From the NCBI RefSeq assembly GCF_022201045.2, contig NC_068563.1:28927001-28991000 (forward strand): a stretch of DNA of 64,000 nt, in the 5' to 3' direction. Origin of the DNA: Citrus sinensis. Lineage: Eukaryota; Streptophyta; Magnoliopsida; Sapindales; Rutaceae. The position numbers and the translations under genes are program-made. Under the pieces are notes generated by a model that did not search any database, was not told where the DNA came from, and worked only from the letters and a program-made list of their open reading frames with translations. Below, piece after piece: positions 62,554-64,000 of the stretch. How positions within the stretch are numbered: position 1 is the stretch's first letter; every line of letters begins with the position of its first letter.

Positions 62554-62568
62554 ACAACTCTCCCTTAT

Positions 62569-63039
62569 AATAACGTAAAGAATAATAATACATTATGTTG
62601 CTGATTGAGATGGTGGGAAATGGGATCCATCCGTAGAACTGTTGAAATTCTTCTTCCAATTTGTTTACTCCGTTATCTCACTCGTAAACTTTTTCAACTT
62701 CCTTGTAAAGGAACAGGTGTGTCAAAGTAATTTATAATAATAATTATTATTATTTCAGATTGACTTTTCTTTAATATCGTCGAACTGTTTGCGGCATCAA
62801 ATTACAGAGTCAACCTACCATGCAGCGCTGTATCTCATACAGCACATGCATGCAACCGGTACAACCGGTTTTTAACCGGATAATATAATGAAAATTATAT
62901 TTTTATTTGTTTTTAATGTGAAAAAATTATGAAAAAATTTGGAAAAAAAAGAGTAAAATTTTAATTAAATAAGGAAAAAGATTGTAATAATTTAAAATTT
63001 AAAAATAGTACAAAAAATATAAACATATCACAAAATGGT
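62569..63039. other. Spacer before the satellite-like array
   Basis: AT-rich DNA without genes. aaccggtacaaccggtttttaaccgg at about 62855-62879 is a short tandem of accggt-like units resembling hAT-type ends; it directly precedes the array. Confidence 0.4.
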
Positions 63040-64000
63040 TACATTCCTACTTATTTTGTCACATTCCAATATTTATAATGCATATTTCAAGTTTACTTTT
63101 CAAATTCCTATTTCTAGTAATGATTTATCTAAATTTTTGTAAGTTGTTTCAACTCATTTTCCCACTAGCTTTTGGTTCTATATTTCCACTCTTTTCATCA
63201 ACTTCCATATTTTTTGATAGATATTTCAAGTTTATTTTCATATCTCTACAATTTGTTAAACTTTATCTAGTTTTTGGTAAATTATTTCGATTTATTTTTC
63301 CACCACTTTTTTGTTCTATATTCCTACTCGTTTTATTAAATTCCAACATTTTGTTTAGAAATTTCAAGTTCAATTTTTAGATCTCTATTTTCTGTTAAAA
63401 TTTATCAAATTCTTGTTAAGTTATTTCAACTTTTGGGTTAACTTCTTCTACTCTTGTTTCCACTACTTTTTGGTTCTTTATTCCAATTCTTTTAATTGAT
63501 TTCTAATATTTTGGTTAAATATTTCAAGTTCATTTTATAGATCTCAACTTATTGTTAAACTTTATCATATTCTTGTTAAGTTCTTCGAACTTTTAGGTTA
63601 TGCTCCCCAACTCTTGTTTCCACCATTTTTTTTGTTTTATATTTCTACTCTTTTCATTGAATTTAAGTATTTTTCGTGAATGTTTCAAGTTTATTTTTTG
63701 ATCCCTAATTATTGTTGGATTTATCATATTCTTGGTAACTCTTTCCGAATTTTAGGTTAACCTCTTCAACTCTTTTTTCCACCACTTTTTGGTTTTATAT
63801 TCCTACTCTTTTTATTGAATTCCAACATTTTATTTGGAAATTTCAAGTTAAATTTCTAAATTCCCACTTTCAATTAAAATTTATCAAATTCTTAGTAAGT
63901 TGTTTCAATTTATTTTTCCACCGGTTATTCGTTCTATATTTCCACTCTTCTTATTGAATTCCAAATTTTTAGGTTGATTTTTCAAGTTTATTTTTTATAT
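63040..64000. repeat. Satellite-like tandem array, 139/160-bp monomers
   Basis: The anchor tttcaagtt recurs at about 63085, 63224, 63362, 63522, 63683, 63841 and 63980, so steps are 139, 138, 160, 161, 158 and 139 bases. Each monomer also holds attccaacattt, ttatcaaattcttg and ccactnctttttggttctatattcc. Long monomers carry about 20 extra bases (ttttaggttaacctcttcaa-like) that short ones lack. The array runs past the right edge, so its full size is unknown. Apparent frames in it are low-complexity. Confidence 0.88.

Noticed and set aside
63078-63380. 100-codon plus frame
   Set aside because: Lies inside the tandem array and is a low-complexity Phe/Leu/Ile product of the repeat.

Overview
This is plant nuclear DNA from a eudicot, probably a woody rosid. 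Gene families and wording of the proteins feel closest to Citrus/Rutaceae, but that species guess is memory, not a search. Evidence for a plant: intron-bearing genes with GT-AG borders and AT-rich introns, P-class PPR genes, a plant metallothionein, OEP16, CXIP4 and a plant MBD protein. Plant-type mobile elements are also present: hAT, a copia element primed by tRNA-iMet, an RNase H-bearing LINE and tRNA-derived SINEs.

Layout. 0-8.6 kb: the last exon of a TRM/LONGIFOLIA-like gene, a five-exon mitochondrial Obg GTPase (OBGM) and a three-exon type-2-like metallothionein. 8.6-18.5 kb: repeat-rich, with two non-autonomous hAT elements (0.39 and 1.36 kb) and one young, nearly whole Ty1/copia element with 383-bp LTRs. 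18.9-31.1 kb: gene-dense, with a PPR gene (like At1g07590), OEP16-1 (minus), TIM9, CXIP4 (minus) and an ATL-type RING-H2 gene. 31-34 kb: decayed repeats, including an ~80-bp tandem array. 34.3-44.5 kb: a GPI-anchored GH17 beta-1,3-glucanase with X8 domain (minus), the PPR gene ABO8-like, and an MBD5/6-like methyl-CpG-binding gene (minus). 44.9-50.4 kb: two old SINEs and a second, small, split MBD gene pointing away from the first. 50.4-56.3 kb: one full-length but broken LINE with a 16-bp target duplication. 58.1-61.5 kb: nine-exon cytosolic triosephosphate isomerase. 62.3-64 kb: a fresh SINE and the start of a 139/160-bp satellite-like array running off the window.

The genes do not form one pathway; they are housekeeping and regulatory genes typical of a euchromatic arm. 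Several products act in mitochondria or plastids (OBGM, two PPR proteins, TIM9, OEP16-1). From memory, the order OBGM-metallothionein-PPR matches Arabidopsis At1g07615-At1g07600/10-At1g07590, and OEP16-1-CXIP4-RING matches At2g28900-At2g28910-At2g28920, so two ancestral blocks are joined here with TIM9 between them.

Most notable: a hidden second MBD gene; a GH17 gene whose true last exon carries a GPI signal, while retention of a 106-nt intron would give a soluble form; a 30-nt in-frame micro-exon in OEP16-1; and a 26-C run at the first OBGM splice donor inside a stop-free intron of 3n length. I saw no evidence of a wholly new biological system.
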